From Glandiceps talaboti (Eukaryota > Hemichordata > Enteropneusta > Spengelidae): 64,000 bases of DNA. Shown in pieces: positions 37,640 through 51,400 of this stretch. The stretch lies in assembly GCF_964340395.1 (NCBI RefSeq), contig NC_135550.1, forward strand, positions 32,451,676 to 32,515,675, given 5' to 3'. Each line of letters starts with the position of its first letter. Within the stretch, counting starts at the first letter, position 1. The notes beneath the pieces are model-generated. The model worked only from the letters and a program-made list of their open reading frames with translations. It ran no database searches and was not told the DNA's origin. A program made the position numbers and the translations under genes.

Positions 37640-37839
37640 ATAATTGCATGTCTTACCATCCTACTTCCACATGTGGACGTTGTTTTAACTTGTGCATGAA
37701 CTGTTGATCGAACGCGTGTGTACTAGAGTAGTAAAACAAAACATGATCAACATGACATGTGTGTGTGCCCTGTGCGTTCCACTTCCGCTTACGTCATTAT
37801 GCGCAACAAACTTGCGCAACCACTACAAATTGAACTAAG
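37640..37839. promoter_or_regulatory. Bidirectional DCAF4/RRP15 promoter
   Basis: The start codons of divergent DCAF4 (37465) and RRP15 (37840) are 374 bp apart. The interval has an ETS-type CACTTCCGC (37780-37788), immediately followed by a CRE-type TTACGTCA (37789-37796), and two GCGCAAC boxes, with no TATA box: the usual build of a housekeeping bidirectional promoter. Confidence 0.65.
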
Positions 37840-40800
37840 ATGGCTGCCTCCACGAAAGCAAAAACACAGACCAGAAAGACGAAGTCGTTCGTCGAAGTAA
37901 CATATGATTCTGGCAGTGAAGCAGATGTAGAAAGCGATATTGAAGGTGATTATCAGAATGTCCTGTACTATGTCATTTAAGTACCATTGAAATTTATAGG
38001 TTTTCACAAGACAAGTCAAATACGCACACGTGCATGTGCTCCGTCCATTGAACATGCATGACCATTGCCAGAGTTCATTTGACCACAGACTCACTTCAGG
38101 GTTTATGATTTGCCTATGGAATGGCGTGAACTTTTGTCAACTTCTGTGGGAACTCTATTAACAATACCATCATGTGTTCAATCACAGACTCTACTGTCTA
38201 TGATTCAACTAGTCAATACAACAGGAAAATACTAATATATTAGTCCTGCTTACAGATGCTGAGACGGTATACGGAACGCGATACTAATAATGTTCCTCAA
38301 CACCGCGAAGAGAGGGACAATGTATTAAGAATGGACCCCCACCTTACTCCGTCTGCAAGCAGGACTACTAATATAATAGCTCAGAATCCAGGTGAATTGG
38401 GGGATTTGGAATTTTGATTTCCCCATGGTGAAATAACCAATTCAAAACCCCCATTCGCATGGATTCCAGCTAGGCTTCTGCATGTCTGATTACATGTCAG
38501 TTATTGCCCCTGCTATTAAGCTTACCACAGCTCAGATATTTAAGAGCTGTCCCAAACCCTATCATTGGGAATTTTTTCCAATAGATGTGTGAACAAATCT
38601 CCTGATTGCTATTAAAGTTTGTTAAGTTTGGACTTGTATTTTTTGCCTGTGTAAGGATTCATCATGCACAAGAGCTGTTATTAATTTAGTCTGATCATAG
38701 TATCGACACGGCAAAATGTGACCTCGCATGCAATGCACTGGCGAGTCAGTGTTGTAATGTTGATCTGAATCTAAGTACAGTTATCAAGTAGAGCCGAATT
38801 CACAATATAATCATGTACACATTAAATCCAGTCAATTTCAACTGATTTTCCGTGACTTCGTCAACCAAGTAATAAAATTGAAAAGTTAAAGTTCATCAAG
38901 TTGCTTGTGTAAAGATATATTGAGTCAGGGTCCAATTGACGTGGGTTCAATCGACGTGGGTCCAATTGACGTGGGTCCAATTGACGTGGGTTCAATTGAC
39001 GTGGGTTCAATTGACATGGGTCCAATTGACGTGGGTCCAATTGACGTGGGTTCAATTGACGTGGGTTCAATTGACGTGGGTCCAATTGATGTGGGTTCAA
39101 TTGACGTGGGTCCAATTGACGTGGGTCCAATTGACTAGAAAGCACAGGCACCATAGTGGTATTGTGTGAAAACTTATCAAAGTTTTTTAAACTGACACTT
39201 CTTTGGTTCATATTGCTCTTTTCACGTCTCAGTACAAACAGTATGCAGCTGATACTATATAACGCAAATCAAGCAGCCAATCAGAACATAGATATGATGA
39301 GGCTGCCACTGTGGTAGGATTAGGGTTATTTAGTAGAACAGCTGAGAACCTGAACCATGGGATGCTGTCATTCTCAAAGTCATACATTCAGATTAAAGAC
39401 TTAGGTGTTAAAATAAACTTCCTGAATTGCAAATTGACAGGGTACATGTAAGTACATGTATGCCCAATTGACCAAATCGGGCATTCTCACCCTGTCTGAG
39501 TTTAAATTACTAAGGGCAGGGTTTGGTGTTTCATAAATATACTAACGTTATCTATTAGATAAGCATAATTTTACATTAAAAGCTGCTAAAATAATATTGC
39601 TAAGTACTGAAGTTTTATGTAAGAAAGTTAGTATATTAGATATCTGTATACTTGTTTAGTTCGGTATTCACTCCATCATAGATTTTGTTCCAGCATCTAT
39701 GATTCCATAGTGAAGACATTATACAGTGCTGCACCATGGCTTGGGGTGCCACATAAATTTCATTTAGAGTACAAGCATGAAAAGATCTAAAAAGTTTCTT
39801 GGAATAGAAAGGGTATTAACTAGTATGTCTTATCACTGAAATAGAGTGGAGGGCCTAGGGAAGTGATGAATCAGACTAGGGTCAAGGCTACACTGTTTCC
39901 ATTAGTACAGTCCTAAGATGCCACAGTGGTCTTTATGATCAACTGTTAAACCCAACAGTAATATGATGAAGCTCACTGAGTTAAGTAGGCTGACGTTCCA
40001 CAGTTGGTCCTAGAGCAAATCTTGTACTTTTGTAAAACCCCTTCCTGGTGGCAATGTTGTTTGGGCACTGTACATCAATGTCACACCACTTTAGGAAATT
40101 CATGTTTCTTTGTTAAATTACTGACAGTTGTACGTCACAGAGATAAAATGTACTTGATGGTCTAACTCAGTTACTACCATACAGTCACAGAACAAATAAA
40201 TGAGAAATTGTACACTTGTTGATAATACTTTGTATTATTGTATATCAACATATTTTATTACAATTTAATATATTTACTACAGGTAGTTGTGTTTCTTAGC
40301 AACAAAGGGTTAGAAGTTGAGCTGTACATGTATTATGTATATATACAACTTGTTACAGACACCGTTATTTTGATATCCATTAGTATTGTTGTTGAATTGC
40401 GTGGTACCTACACTACGTTTTATGAAGTGACACATTCACACAAAATAGCGCCCTCATGAGACAAACTATGTAGTTATCACACCAGGTCCAAGTGTTTCAA
40501 AAGCACTATGAATTTCAAATCAGTATGTTGTAGTACTATGAATACAAAGCTCTCATTCCCCAATGTACTAGCATCATGCAGTGACTATAGAGACAATTCA
40601 TTTCTTTATACATTTATATCTAACTGAGTAATAAACTCAAAAACTTCAATACATAGACCATTCAAGTGTCTAACCCTGTATAATCACATGCAAGCTTTCT
40701 TGTAAGAAATGACCTTTGACCTCGACCTTCTGACTCAATGATCAAATTCAAGCTATTTTCTTGCATATATCAGAAAGTCTAGTATTATGTATGGTCAGAA

Positions 40801-43800
40801 TGATGTCTAAAGATTGTGCAGAACAAGAGAAGAAAAGAAATATATAATATATACATAATTACTTTTGGTGCTCATGTAACTTTTTGACTGAATGATGCCC
40901 ATATTTTGTAGTGGACTATCACAATTTACTGCATAACTCAACATAGAGACTCCATTCAAGTGTCTATCCCCATACTATTAAGTGTAAACCTTTTGTTTGA
41001 GACCTTGCCCTTTGACTTTGAACAATATGACATACTGATACATGTGCTGTATCTTAGAGTCTACTGATCACCAAAGTCGGTAATAATTTAGACACAAAGT
41101 AAGCTTACATCCATAGTCTAGAGGTGAAACACTATGTGGCACAGGTATGTTTCACAGAAATAAAGATTCATGCAAGGCAAAATTTTCTTCAAAATTAATA
41201 CAAGCAGAGGTCAGTGTTTGTCAGTTCAAATTTTACCCATATGTTTTTAATAATTTATTGATGGGTACTGTATAAAGTTTTGTATGGGGGGGGGGGGGGG
41301 GGGGGGGCATTGGTTACACTTAGAGTTTAAAGTAGTGCTGCTTATATTAATGACTGTAGCATAAGTCTAGGCATTAAGGTGTCTAGTGTCAATTTAGCTT
41401 GAAAGATCCAGGCCTTACTGCACAACACATGTATAATGCACTCATTGGATAGTGAGTGTGATTACATAAGCGGACCCATGGCTGAACCCTTGAGACTAGT
41501 GTCAACTGTAGTGAAATTATAAAGATTACATTGTATATACAGATATGTGTTTCTGGAATGTCTTGTATTTGTAATGTACAGTATTATCTCGATGAAAACG
41601 ATTGTGTGTATATATTTATATGAGGGCAGTGACCCAAATCATCTCAGACTGGTTTAGTTTATTTGTGTGCCTGCCTGTGTCAAGCATGAAATGAACTTTA
41701 GTTTTTATTATCACTACAGTATAGCATGTCTAATGTTTTCAATGTGTCCGATTCACACATTTAGCTCATCACATGATGAAGCTCCCCCTTCTGGAACCAT
41801 TTGCCTACATTTCTTTTGATGAAACAAAATGAAGATATCAAAATTCTGTATTTCACTGCTAAACAATGTTGATGCTGTAAATACACTTGAACTCAGTGAC
41901 TCATATATACCCATATCATGTTTACCACTGTGGATGTTATGATCATATATCAGTGTAAAAGCAGAACATAGTCACACTAATAGCAGTATTGTACACTGTA
42001 GAATGTATATGTACAGCTTGATCACATGTTTATAGATAGAAAATACAGAAATGAGAAAAAGAAAAAAGTACCCGTAGAAAGTGTAAAGTATAAAAAGAAA
42101 AGTTAGTCACATTACAAATTACACCAGGAAATAGAACAAAAAGAGTCAAATGCTTTAAAGTTACCGTTATTGTTCAGTGTGATATGCAATATTCATTCTA
42201 CTGCACAGGGGATGACAATGCAAATGATATATCAAATGAAGATGACAAAGACATGGCTAATATGGATGATAGAGTCCCTGAAAATGGAGATGATCCAACA
42301 GAAGGTACAGTGGATACCAAGTCTGGATGGGCAGATGCTATGTCGAAAATTTTAGGAAAACAGTCCAATGCTACAATACTTTCAAAAGACAGAAGTCTAA
42401 AAAAGAAACTCAGAGAGAAAGAAGAAGAAGAAGTAGTAGATGTTAGACTAAAGGTAATTGGTTATAGCTATTGAAGTAAAGGTAAAAATTGGCACGTTTG
42501 GCATGTAAACTGAACCAGTTTCCTCATGAAAGATATGCTATTATTTTAACCATTTTGCATGCATGGCAATATATTAAAAGTATATTGCATCCGTTCTTCT
42601 CTGTAATCAATCTCATGTGTGTGATCAAATATTTCTTCTGGCAGTTATACAGCTTATTTTCCAAACACAGTCACAAATTCCATAGAGTTTAAGAAAATTA
42701 ATTATTAAAAATTATTATGAAATAAAAAAAATAGCTGTTTTCTCTTGTTTGTAAAAGTGCTACTGACAATGCTTGAATAAATCTTTGTAGTCATTTGTCC
42801 TCATTATTTCTTTATTAGAAAACACAGAAGAGGAATTGGGAGGAGATGGCTAGGGTGAGACCAAAAGTCACAGAAAAGGAACATGAAAAATCATTACAGA
42901 GGATTGCAACAAGGTATTTGGAAGTTTCACTATCCTTTTGTCCTTTTTAAAATCCATTTTACGTAAATATTAACATTTTCCATACATAAAGTGTACATTG
43001 TAGCCTGTAAGATACACTGTGTTGCTCTGCCCTCACTGACCTGATCTATAAAGTAAACCAAGCAATGGAATTCAACATACATTGTGGTGTGAAGATTGGA
43101 AATTGTTAGTATTATTATATTGAATATGTAAAATGGGAACATGGTGGTTAGTTTGTAATTTGCAGATTTTTGGTTTGAGCCTCATCACTGCCAGTTGTTT
43201 CACAATGTGTTCCAGTCAACCCAGTTGTATGGGGACTTGGTACATAGGTTTAGGGTTATGTCAGGGGAAATAATAATGTAATAAGGCTATTCAGTCTAAA
43301 GATAATAAACCATTTGATGATTTCTATCAAGTGGTAATAAGGAAACATCTAGATTAAACTTTTTATGAAAGTTGGTTTTTAATCTTTATGGCAGTGATAT
43401 AGTGTTTTAAATGTTTTAACACTTTATTCACTATTGCATATTAAAGAATTTCTCATTTGTGTATGTTATCTTATAGGGGAGTCGTTCAGTTATTTAATGC
43501 AGTCAAAAAACAACAGAAAACACTTGACAAAAAATTACAACAAGTTGGTCCTTCAGAAAGGAAGAGAGGTAAAGTCATGGCATCAATGACAAAGGGTGAT
43601 TTTGTAGATCTTCTCAAAGGTACTTCTGTAAATGTCATCTCTAAACCTACCACAGATGTTCTCAAGAAAAGGAAAGAATCAATAGAAGAGGTGAGATCAT
43701 GACTTTATGTATACATGTATTACTGTTTTTTTATCACAACTGAACTGAAGTTCAGTAGTGCTATAGGCATGGTAAAGTGTCTATCCATCTCTCTGTATCT

Positions 43801-46092
43801 GTCTGTCTGTTTGTATGTAAACAACATAAGTGAAAAACCACTGAACCAATTGCCTTGGTATTTGATTGGGGTATGACTTTAGGTGTCTAATTGCAAAATT
43901 GTTCAAATATGATCCCACCACAGGTATGTGACATGGGTCAAAAACTCTGATTTTGGTTTTAAGAAATATAAACACAAAAACCGCTGGTCAGATTGGTCTG
44001 AAATTTGGTGTGAATGTTTTGGATGTGTAGATAAAGAAGTGTCTACTTGATGACCCCATCAGCGATATGTAAATTAGGTCTAAAGTGTGTCTTTTTTGGT
44101 AAAAAATCTTGAATTCTGGAACTGCGGGGCAGATTTGGTTGAAATTTGGTTGGATGTGCTGTAATGAAGAATTACTCAGCTCATGATGATCTCATCAGTG
44201 ATATGCAAATTAGGTCTAAAATGTAAATTTCAGTCAAAAAATTTGTATCTCAAAAACTACTTGGTGAAATAGCCAAATTTTGGTTATCTTCATAGATTTT
44301 TGATTGAAACATTTTAAGTGATAATATTTTAATCATGACTTGGGTTGACTATGTGAGACATATGCAAGTCGAGTGATTTTGTGACCTTGACCTGTAAAGC
44401 AAAATGGTGGCCATATTTGTAGTAGAAAAGTACATTTTGCCTGTTATCTCCAATGTTTGGTACATATGGACATCATTCAAGTGTCTACCCTCACATTGTC
44501 AATGATGAGCTTTCTAATGAGACATTGACCTTTGGCCTTGACAAACATTTCAAGGTGAAATGACCAAAATATTTCTTTCTATGTTAACGCAAGAAGTTGA
44601 ATAAACAAAGGCTCCATTTAAATGTCTATACCCCAAATGTCAGCTTTCTTTTTACACCTTGACCTTTGACTTTGACCCTATGTTCAAAGTCAAATAGCAG
44701 ACTGGTAAATGAATTATTAAGTTCTGTGTCTAGAGACACCATTCAAATTTGCACAATAACTTTGCCATAAAACACACTAGTTAGGGGCTATGTCATCAAT
44801 GATGGATTGTTTTTTACTTTCCCTACATCAACTTTGAGTTATGACAGGCTCTGAATACCATAGTATTAGTTACGTTCCACAGTATTGCTTACATTACTGA
44901 TTTTTGATAATTGTCTGGTCCAGTAAAATTTCATAATGAAACACATAGTGAAATCAAGAAAGTAAAGTCCCACCCATGATGTAAAAAAATACATGATGTA
45001 TTACTTATACAAATCCATAACAAGTTCCTTTCTAATTGAATTTCTTCTTTGATGTACATTACTGTATGTTGTTGACACCGCTGACTTGCCATAAAATGTC
45101 TGTGAAGTATTCATGTTTTGTGGTATAATACTAACTAAGACTCTAAGAGTCATGTTACATATCAAATAGTTGGTAGGTCATGTAACCCAACACTGCACTC
45201 AATCAGTGAATATCAAGACAAGTTTTGTAAAGAACACATGTAGAGATGTTTATCTCATCACTAGTCACTTTTATTTAGTTGATATTGAAACATTTTTTGA
45301 CTGATTGAAATGAAAAAATAACATAGAAACACCAACATGCACAAATTAAGACAAACATATACCCTACATACAATGAAATGTGTTACCAAAGTATAATGAG
45401 AAAAAAACGCCATTAAAGAGCATATTGGTATTAAATGTATCATGAAAAGATTGAGACATGATGTATAGTGTGTACACAGAGACATGGTATAGAGTGTCTA
45501 TATTGGAATTTGTGTAACTGAGCATTGGTTATTGAACCTTGGTATTTGTTTGTCATTGCCACTTTCACTCACTGTCCTAAGTATTGAGTTCCACAAAGTG
45601 GATGCTATGCATTTCAATGAATTTCTATACAGTCTTGTTTTATCACAGGGTCAAACAGTTGGTTAGTCATTTAGAGCAATACTCAGAACAGCTTTTCCAG
45701 AGATAAACTTTACATGTACGACAACAAACAGACTGGCTTTAAACGTGATTTGATTTATACTGGGTAGGTATGGGTTGTGGCCAGGCAATGTCATGGTGAT
45801 ATGTCTGACATAAAGTACATATGTGTGTAGTTTATGGTGTCAGACACAGTACAGCAGGCTGTAACAATCCAAGTTCTTAGGATGTTAGTCACTCCATATC
45901 GTAGCTTATCATGTAACAAGGCCTCTAACATAATCACATCTGTTTTCACTACAGAAAGAGGAAAGCGGTCCAGCTTGGAGTATTCTCAGAGATGATTTCA
46001 TGATGGGTGCCAAGATGAAAGACTGGGATAAAGAAAGTGACAGTGATGAAGATGACAAGGACAATGATAGTGATGATAATGATGATGTCTGA
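37840..46092 (+). CDS. RRP15: RRP15, nucleolar ribosomal-RNA processing factor (60S biogenesis)
   Basis: Five exons with consistent phases: 37840-37945, 42209-42453, 42819-42913, 43477-43690, 45955-46092; 265 residues (human RRP15 282). RRP15 acts in the nucleolus in pre-60S assembly. The N-terminus is basic then acidic ([11 protein letters not shown]). The core exons read [62 protein letters not shown] and [12 protein letters not shown], which fit the Rrp15p domain. The last exon has [18 protein letters not shown] and a very acidic tail. The start sits in AAGATGGCTGCC, close to a TISU/YY1 element. An AATAAA signal follows the stop by 20 bp. The next gene downstream is TGF-beta, the same order as in vertebrates. 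Confidence 0.95.
38231..38378. mobile_element. Small MITE in RRP15 intron 1
   Basis: Inverted termini ATATTAGTCCTGCTTACAGA (left) and GTCTGCAAGCAGGACTACTA with ATATAATA (right), about 100 bp apart, no coding content. Confidence 0.65.
38929..39134. repeat. 15-bp minisatellite, about 14 copies, in RRP15 intron 1
   Basis: The unit is GTGGGTCCAATTGAC or GTGGGTTCAATTGAC. Frame-neutral length gives repeat ORFs on both strands. The rest of intron 1 (39140-42208) is AT-rich with no further feature apart from a G tract. Confidence 0.95.
41286..41307. repeat. (G)22 homopolymer
   Basis: An uninterrupted run of 22 G in RRP15 intron 1 on the coding strand; potential G-quadruplex, and a likely place for assembly or sequencing length error. 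Confidence 0.85.
43740..44780. mobile_element. Tandem-core repeat element in RRP15 intron 4
   Basis: Begins with CTGTCTGTCTGTTTGT and then about four diverged units with AAAACCACTGAACCAATTGC / TTGGTCTGAAATTTGGT and 'ATATGCAAATTAGGTCTAAA' motifs, then units rich in GACCTTTGACC. A related unit lies at 46930-47110. Same architecture (tetranucleotide plus ~140-bp units) as 1020-2050, in opposite orientation. Confidence 0.5.
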
Positions 46093-46112
46093 TAATTTTG
46101 ATTTATTCATTG

Positions 46113-46118
46113 AATAAA
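46113..46118 (+). terminator. RRP15 polyadenylation signal
   Basis: AATAAA 20 bp after the stop codon. Confidence 0.7.
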
Positions 46119-46887
46119 TTGTTTATTAGGATCACACATAGATGACCCAGCTGTAACTTAAGTTATGACATGAAATTATTGAATATTAGTTTTGTATGTT
46201 CATCATCTTAGATGAGGAGCTGTGTATGATGTGATGTGGTGAAATGTGGTATGTTCACGAAATAGAAGGCATAACAACATGCCATTCACTATATGCTTAC
46301 ATGTAAGAGATCACATTACACAATAAACTCCACATACTGAACCCATTGTCCAACAACCATTTGATTTGTGCTACAAGCCATGTGGTGTGATAAAATATGC
46401 AATGAAACAATTATAGATAACATGTACTGAAAGTAAAGAATGGGTAGAGTTTATTTTATTTCAGTGCCTCTGCCACTCAGTGAATACATTTTGATAGATT
46501 GATGAATAAATTAGTTTGGCCATGTCAAATGACAGTATGATGTCACTGGTATGTCCGTGCAATGCTGTTCAAGAAAAATGTAATAAGGCAAGAATGTAGA
46601 GGATGTGACAGGGATTGAATCCACCCCGTGGAGAACCAACGGGTGTCTACAAGTGCTATCATGAAACTATTGTGTATGTTTTTGGAACTGGGTTGGGTGA
46701 TTAGATAGTGTTTTGGTGTTGACCACATTTCAAGTTCAACAAACCACATCATATTCAGTTTTAAAATGTGAGATAAATCATGCAGTTTTTAAGCAATGTT
46801 AAAATGAGGGCAAGGTACACATTAATGGCACAAACTATAGTGTACTTATTCTGTGCAGTACTTTGATCTAACTAAAATGTGTGTACG

Positions 46888-46928
<41 letters not shown>

Positions 46929-48287
46929 GACTAGAAGTCAAAAACCACCTGACCAATTGCCTTGAAATTGGTGAGACATTATATATTACTTTGGGTGTCT
47001 AGATGAGAAAGTGTTAAAATGAGTGATCCAATCAGTGGTTTTCAAGTTATGCCCAAAAAAGTGATTTGCCATCAAAATAGTCAGCCCTTTACAGTGGAAG
47101 TCTATAATGTTGCATAATCACTTGGCCAAAGTCCATGGGATGTTCCATTATCCTGTAGGGATGTTTTCATGCTTGAAGTGTATTTCTCTCACTGCATGTG
47201 TATGACAGACATTGGATGGCAGTATTTTTTATATTCATTTACTCTGTTTCCTGTTTAATTCATAGAACAATGGTATTACACTTTCATGACTCTCCCCATG
47301 CACAAACTTAAGTCTACAAACATTTTTTACTCAATGATTTACAAAAATACTTAGTAAATGACATTTAAACTTATCTAGTATAATACTAATGTTGATGCAT
47401 ACCTCAGATGGCATAAAGATTCACAGTTCCCTGTCATTGTTAGCGCATCTTAGGTGTGATGTTGAGTAAGTTTATGCAGCAAATACCCCCACCCCATGTA
47501 TAAACTCTGTAAGGATGCACATAAATTAATATACTGCATGTACTTTCAAAGTGACTGACAAATCTGTGAGCCTATTATGCCATACAGATTGCAGGCCTGA
47601 TACTACAACATCCTACAACGTCATCAGCTTTTTCCAAATAATTAGTTCTCTCTTCCGTTTAGGTGGTTTTCCTCCTAATCAAACAGCATCCTTAAAGCGT
47701 ATCATTGGTATGGAACGTTGTGTCGGAAGTAAATCCGTCGGAACAGCGATGCAATTATTACGCTAATCAGTAAAACCATAAGGTGTAGTTCCGACGACAT
47801 CGTCATCTTCCGTCCAACGTCAAAGCCGTCACCTTTTGATCTGTGTAAACTCGAGTACCATATATAGGCGATATATATATAAATAAGAAGCTATTACCAA
47901 GAAGTGTCATAGGGCTCTGTGGGAGATTCCATTCGTCTGGAGAGGAGGGCAGATCGAACACAGTTGTTCAAAATCCGTGCATTAAAGTGTTTTGTCAGAA
48001 TAGTTTTAGCTTTCTATGGAATGTTAATTTTCCATTTTGTTTGTAGCCAGGTTATGGTGTTTATTAATGACTTTATAAACTGTGTGAACTGTTTACTGGT
48101 ATCATTTGACTTAACTTCACCCCCTGCGCACAAATTGAACGGCACTTTCTTTTAACGAATTTAATGTTAGTTTGGTCCAGGAAACCCGACCCCAATACGA
48201 AACATTTGATATTTGATTTCCCGGGGAATTTATCAGACAGTTTTCACGATAATATATACCAAACCCTGGCTAAACTTATCTGAAGTG
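46119..48287. other. Intergenic DNA between RRP15 and TGF-beta copy 1
   Basis: Contains a (GT)n run at 46892-46924, one unit of the tandem-core element (46930-47110) and AT-rich unique DNA. The ORF at 47551-47766 has no conserved features. Regulatory DNA for TGF-beta copy 1 is expected near its right end. Confidence 0.55.
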
Positions 48288-48324
48288 TATATAAAGCTGT
48301 GCTAAGTGACCCATAAGCATTAGA
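48220..48324 (+). promoter_or_regulatory. TGF-beta copy 1 core promoter
   Basis: TATATAAAG at 48288-48296, preceded by CCCGGGGAATTTATC and AACCCTGGC and followed by CCATAAGCATTAG. The same four blocks occur in the same order before copy 2 (56815-56912), so the promoter was duplicated with the gene. Confidence 0.7.
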
Positions 48325-48443
48325 TGTTTTAAAGTAAGTATCGAACACCAAGGTTTCGCGTCAAGGCTTACAACCCAAAGCACTTACTCCCTTGAACCTT
48401 GCAGTACCACGAACTTTTTACACATACTAGGCGTCTTCTCAAG

Positions 48444-51400
48444 ATGGCTACAAAGTCTAGGACTTTATTAGCGGCGATAGCCGTTATTTCTCTGTGCCTT
48501 CAAGTTGTGACACCGCAGTCGTGTGATTTAGATGCCGATCAGTTCAAAACTAAGAGAATCGAAGCAATCCGTAAACAAATTTTGGTCAAACTTGGACTGC
48601 CGGTTGCCCCGGTGATTGACGTACCAGATGTTGTACCAGAGGATGTTATAGCAATGTACAACGAAACGAAACAACTTCTTAAAGAGCAGGGTTCTGGGCA
48701 GAATGATAAATGTCCAGTGGGGGATGATGATGATGACAATCAATACGCTACCGAAGTGATACGATGTGAGCAAGAAACTGACTGGCCAGAATCAGGTAAT
48801 TAAAACATGTTAATATGCACCGATGTATTTTATATAAGTTAATTAAAATTAAACAATTGCAACACATTCGTTCAGTTGTGTTGAGACTAATCTGTAATCA
48901 TTTAAAATGACTGATGAAAATATAAATAATTATGTACATAGACTTCCAGTTTTGCTGACATCGCTCTTGTAACCACATGAAGTCCCTGAACTGAGGAATT
49001 TATATGTATCATTTACAAATATCCAAGCTTAAAGCTGTCAAACAATATCCCCGTATACATTCACCATGTGTGATGAAGGTCTGAGAAGGACCAATTCCCA
49101 CGGTCACATTTTGTATAAGTTCAACATTTGAATCTTCAGTCTTTAAAGGCTAAGAATCAAATAAACAGAAAGATAGACCATTGGATTACATCCCTTACAT
49201 TCACTATGGTATCGTGTCATAGTGCTATCTTAGTCATTTTATTGTTTCATTGTCATAAAGAAACAGAGTGTGTTATTTGATCACTGTATTACTATGTTGT
49301 ATGTATGTTTACAATGTAAACGTGATTGCTGTATTACTATAATACATGTACAAATCACCATTTCTAAAACATCATGTTCTCTTTCACAAATACGTCATAT
49401 CATATGTCATACAAGATAGATTGTGTCATGTCCTGTCATATATCATATCATATCACCGCATATATCATGTCACATTTCATATCATATATGTCCATGTTAC
49501 CATTGTGCCAAGACAAAAGATGAGCTATTGGACGAATGGCCACGAATTTGATCGATCCCTGCTTCATAATGTATGAATTATAAATTCAGTGTTTGATGAA
49601 ACCTCACTGTCCACCACGAGACGGATGATTTATTAAAAGTGTCATTTTGGTCATCATTCCCTACTCTGTGTCAGAAAGTTAAATACTGTCTGACATTACA
49701 ATATTTCCAATATTGTTATCATAATACTACTGTACATGTAATGACTCAATCTTAAAGTCATGTAGTAACTCAGGGCCTACAAAAGTTTATATTAAACCAC
49801 AGCTGTACGTGTGCAAGTTCATCGTCACGTCCGAAACCTCAACTTCCGTCTGTTGATCAAAGTTCCGTCTATTTGATGAGGATGGTACGTTCCGTGTCAA
49901 GTTTCAAGACTTCGACAGGATATGGCAGAACTGGACCGAGCTAGTTTGGTTGGCAGTGCAACAAGTCGTGTGCCCCTCGTTGTGTTGCTACCACTCATTT
50001 GTACGAGTCTTCACCAAACAGCACTGGAATTTGAGTACCTATTGTCAGCGTTTGGATTTTGTCACATGACCTATGCACCAATAAACAATATGTCCAAGAC
50101 ACAGTTTGTAGGGGTTCGAGTCTACAGTGATTCGATAAACTTTGAATCGAAGTGCTATTACAACATTGATGGATTTTCTTGCAAAGAGTAGACGAGATCT
50201 GATACACTTTATAGGAAGTGAAAAAAGTGGGATTTAAATGATATTACTGAATGAACAAATGTAAATCCTCCCTATTGCAGGCACAGCTTGTAATTTTATC
50301 CAAGGGTTCGAAGGCGAAACAATAAACCAAAGTTGTTAACGTAGATACGGGTTTACGAAAACAATCAAAATTTATCAATAATGGAAGTGTGTAAAGTGCA
50401 AGTAATATAAATATTTATGACACTTCATCCTAGGAACATTAACAATCAATGCCAAGTCACTAATTATTGACAGGACTTGTGTGTCAAGTTGTACAATTAA
50501 TGACGTTGGCCTTTAATATTATTCAGTGGTATGATTAACTTGAATGATTTCTTTCATCATTGTACCTTGCAGACGACCCTTACGCCATTCCAAAACAGGA
50601 TGCCGGCTACAGTTCATTCATTCAATTTGACTTATCTCCACTTGAAGACGTTGACTTTGGTGCACTTACTAAAGCTGAAATTCGTCTCTACCAGATCCCA
50701 AACACACGTGCTAGCACTGCATCACAAAGAGTAGAACTGTATCAACTTCAACCCCCACCTCTAGGGTCTGATGTGCCTGGTGGACGTCTTCTGGACACTA
50801 CTGTCATCAACCCATCGTCCGGTGGATGGATAACGTTTGATGTAACAACAGTTGCTAAGCAATGGATGATCATTCCAGGTATGATAACCAATCATCTCAA
50901 GAAGTCATAATAAACTCGTGTCCTGTCATGTGACATTTTGACTTTCCTTGAAATCAAAACACTACTGAGCAGGAGTACAATATCCAAGGAATATGCAAAC
51001 TTTCGCTTTATCAAAATCGTACACAGTGCTATTCCTTTTGTTAATTATCACGGTACTTTGGTATTCCTAGTATTCACAGAAATTTTACAACTTTTTCGTG
51101 CATGATCCAAACTTACCTTATCGACATTGTACATATACATAGCTCTACATGTATGCGTGTATTGAAACACAATTCAAATCGCGATTTGTAATTTTTAGAC
51201 CCACTTTCTATTGATTAATGGCTGCTGTCTTGGATAATCATTCACTCTGACTAAGTCTGACTCTGGATAATCGTTCACTCAATCTGACTTCTATGATTTT
51301 CTATTCTCAGAATCCAATATGGGAGTAGAGCTAACAGTTCACTGCCCAGGTTTCAAATTTGACACCGACAGTGAAAAGCTGGTTCACCATGATGTAGAAA

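Noticed and set aside
47551-47766. 71-codon ORF upstream of TGF-beta copy 1
   Set aside because: No domain, no splice context, no repeat in copy 2; length within chance.
48528-48773. Antisense ORFs opposite TGF-beta exon 1
   Set aside because: Shadows of the coding exon.
49850-50030. Calpain-like stretch FDEDGTFRVKFQDFDRIW in intron 1 of TGF-beta copy 1
   Set aside because: Short, preceded closely by an in-frame stop, without clear splice sites or a counterpart in copy 2; chance or a very old exon remnant.
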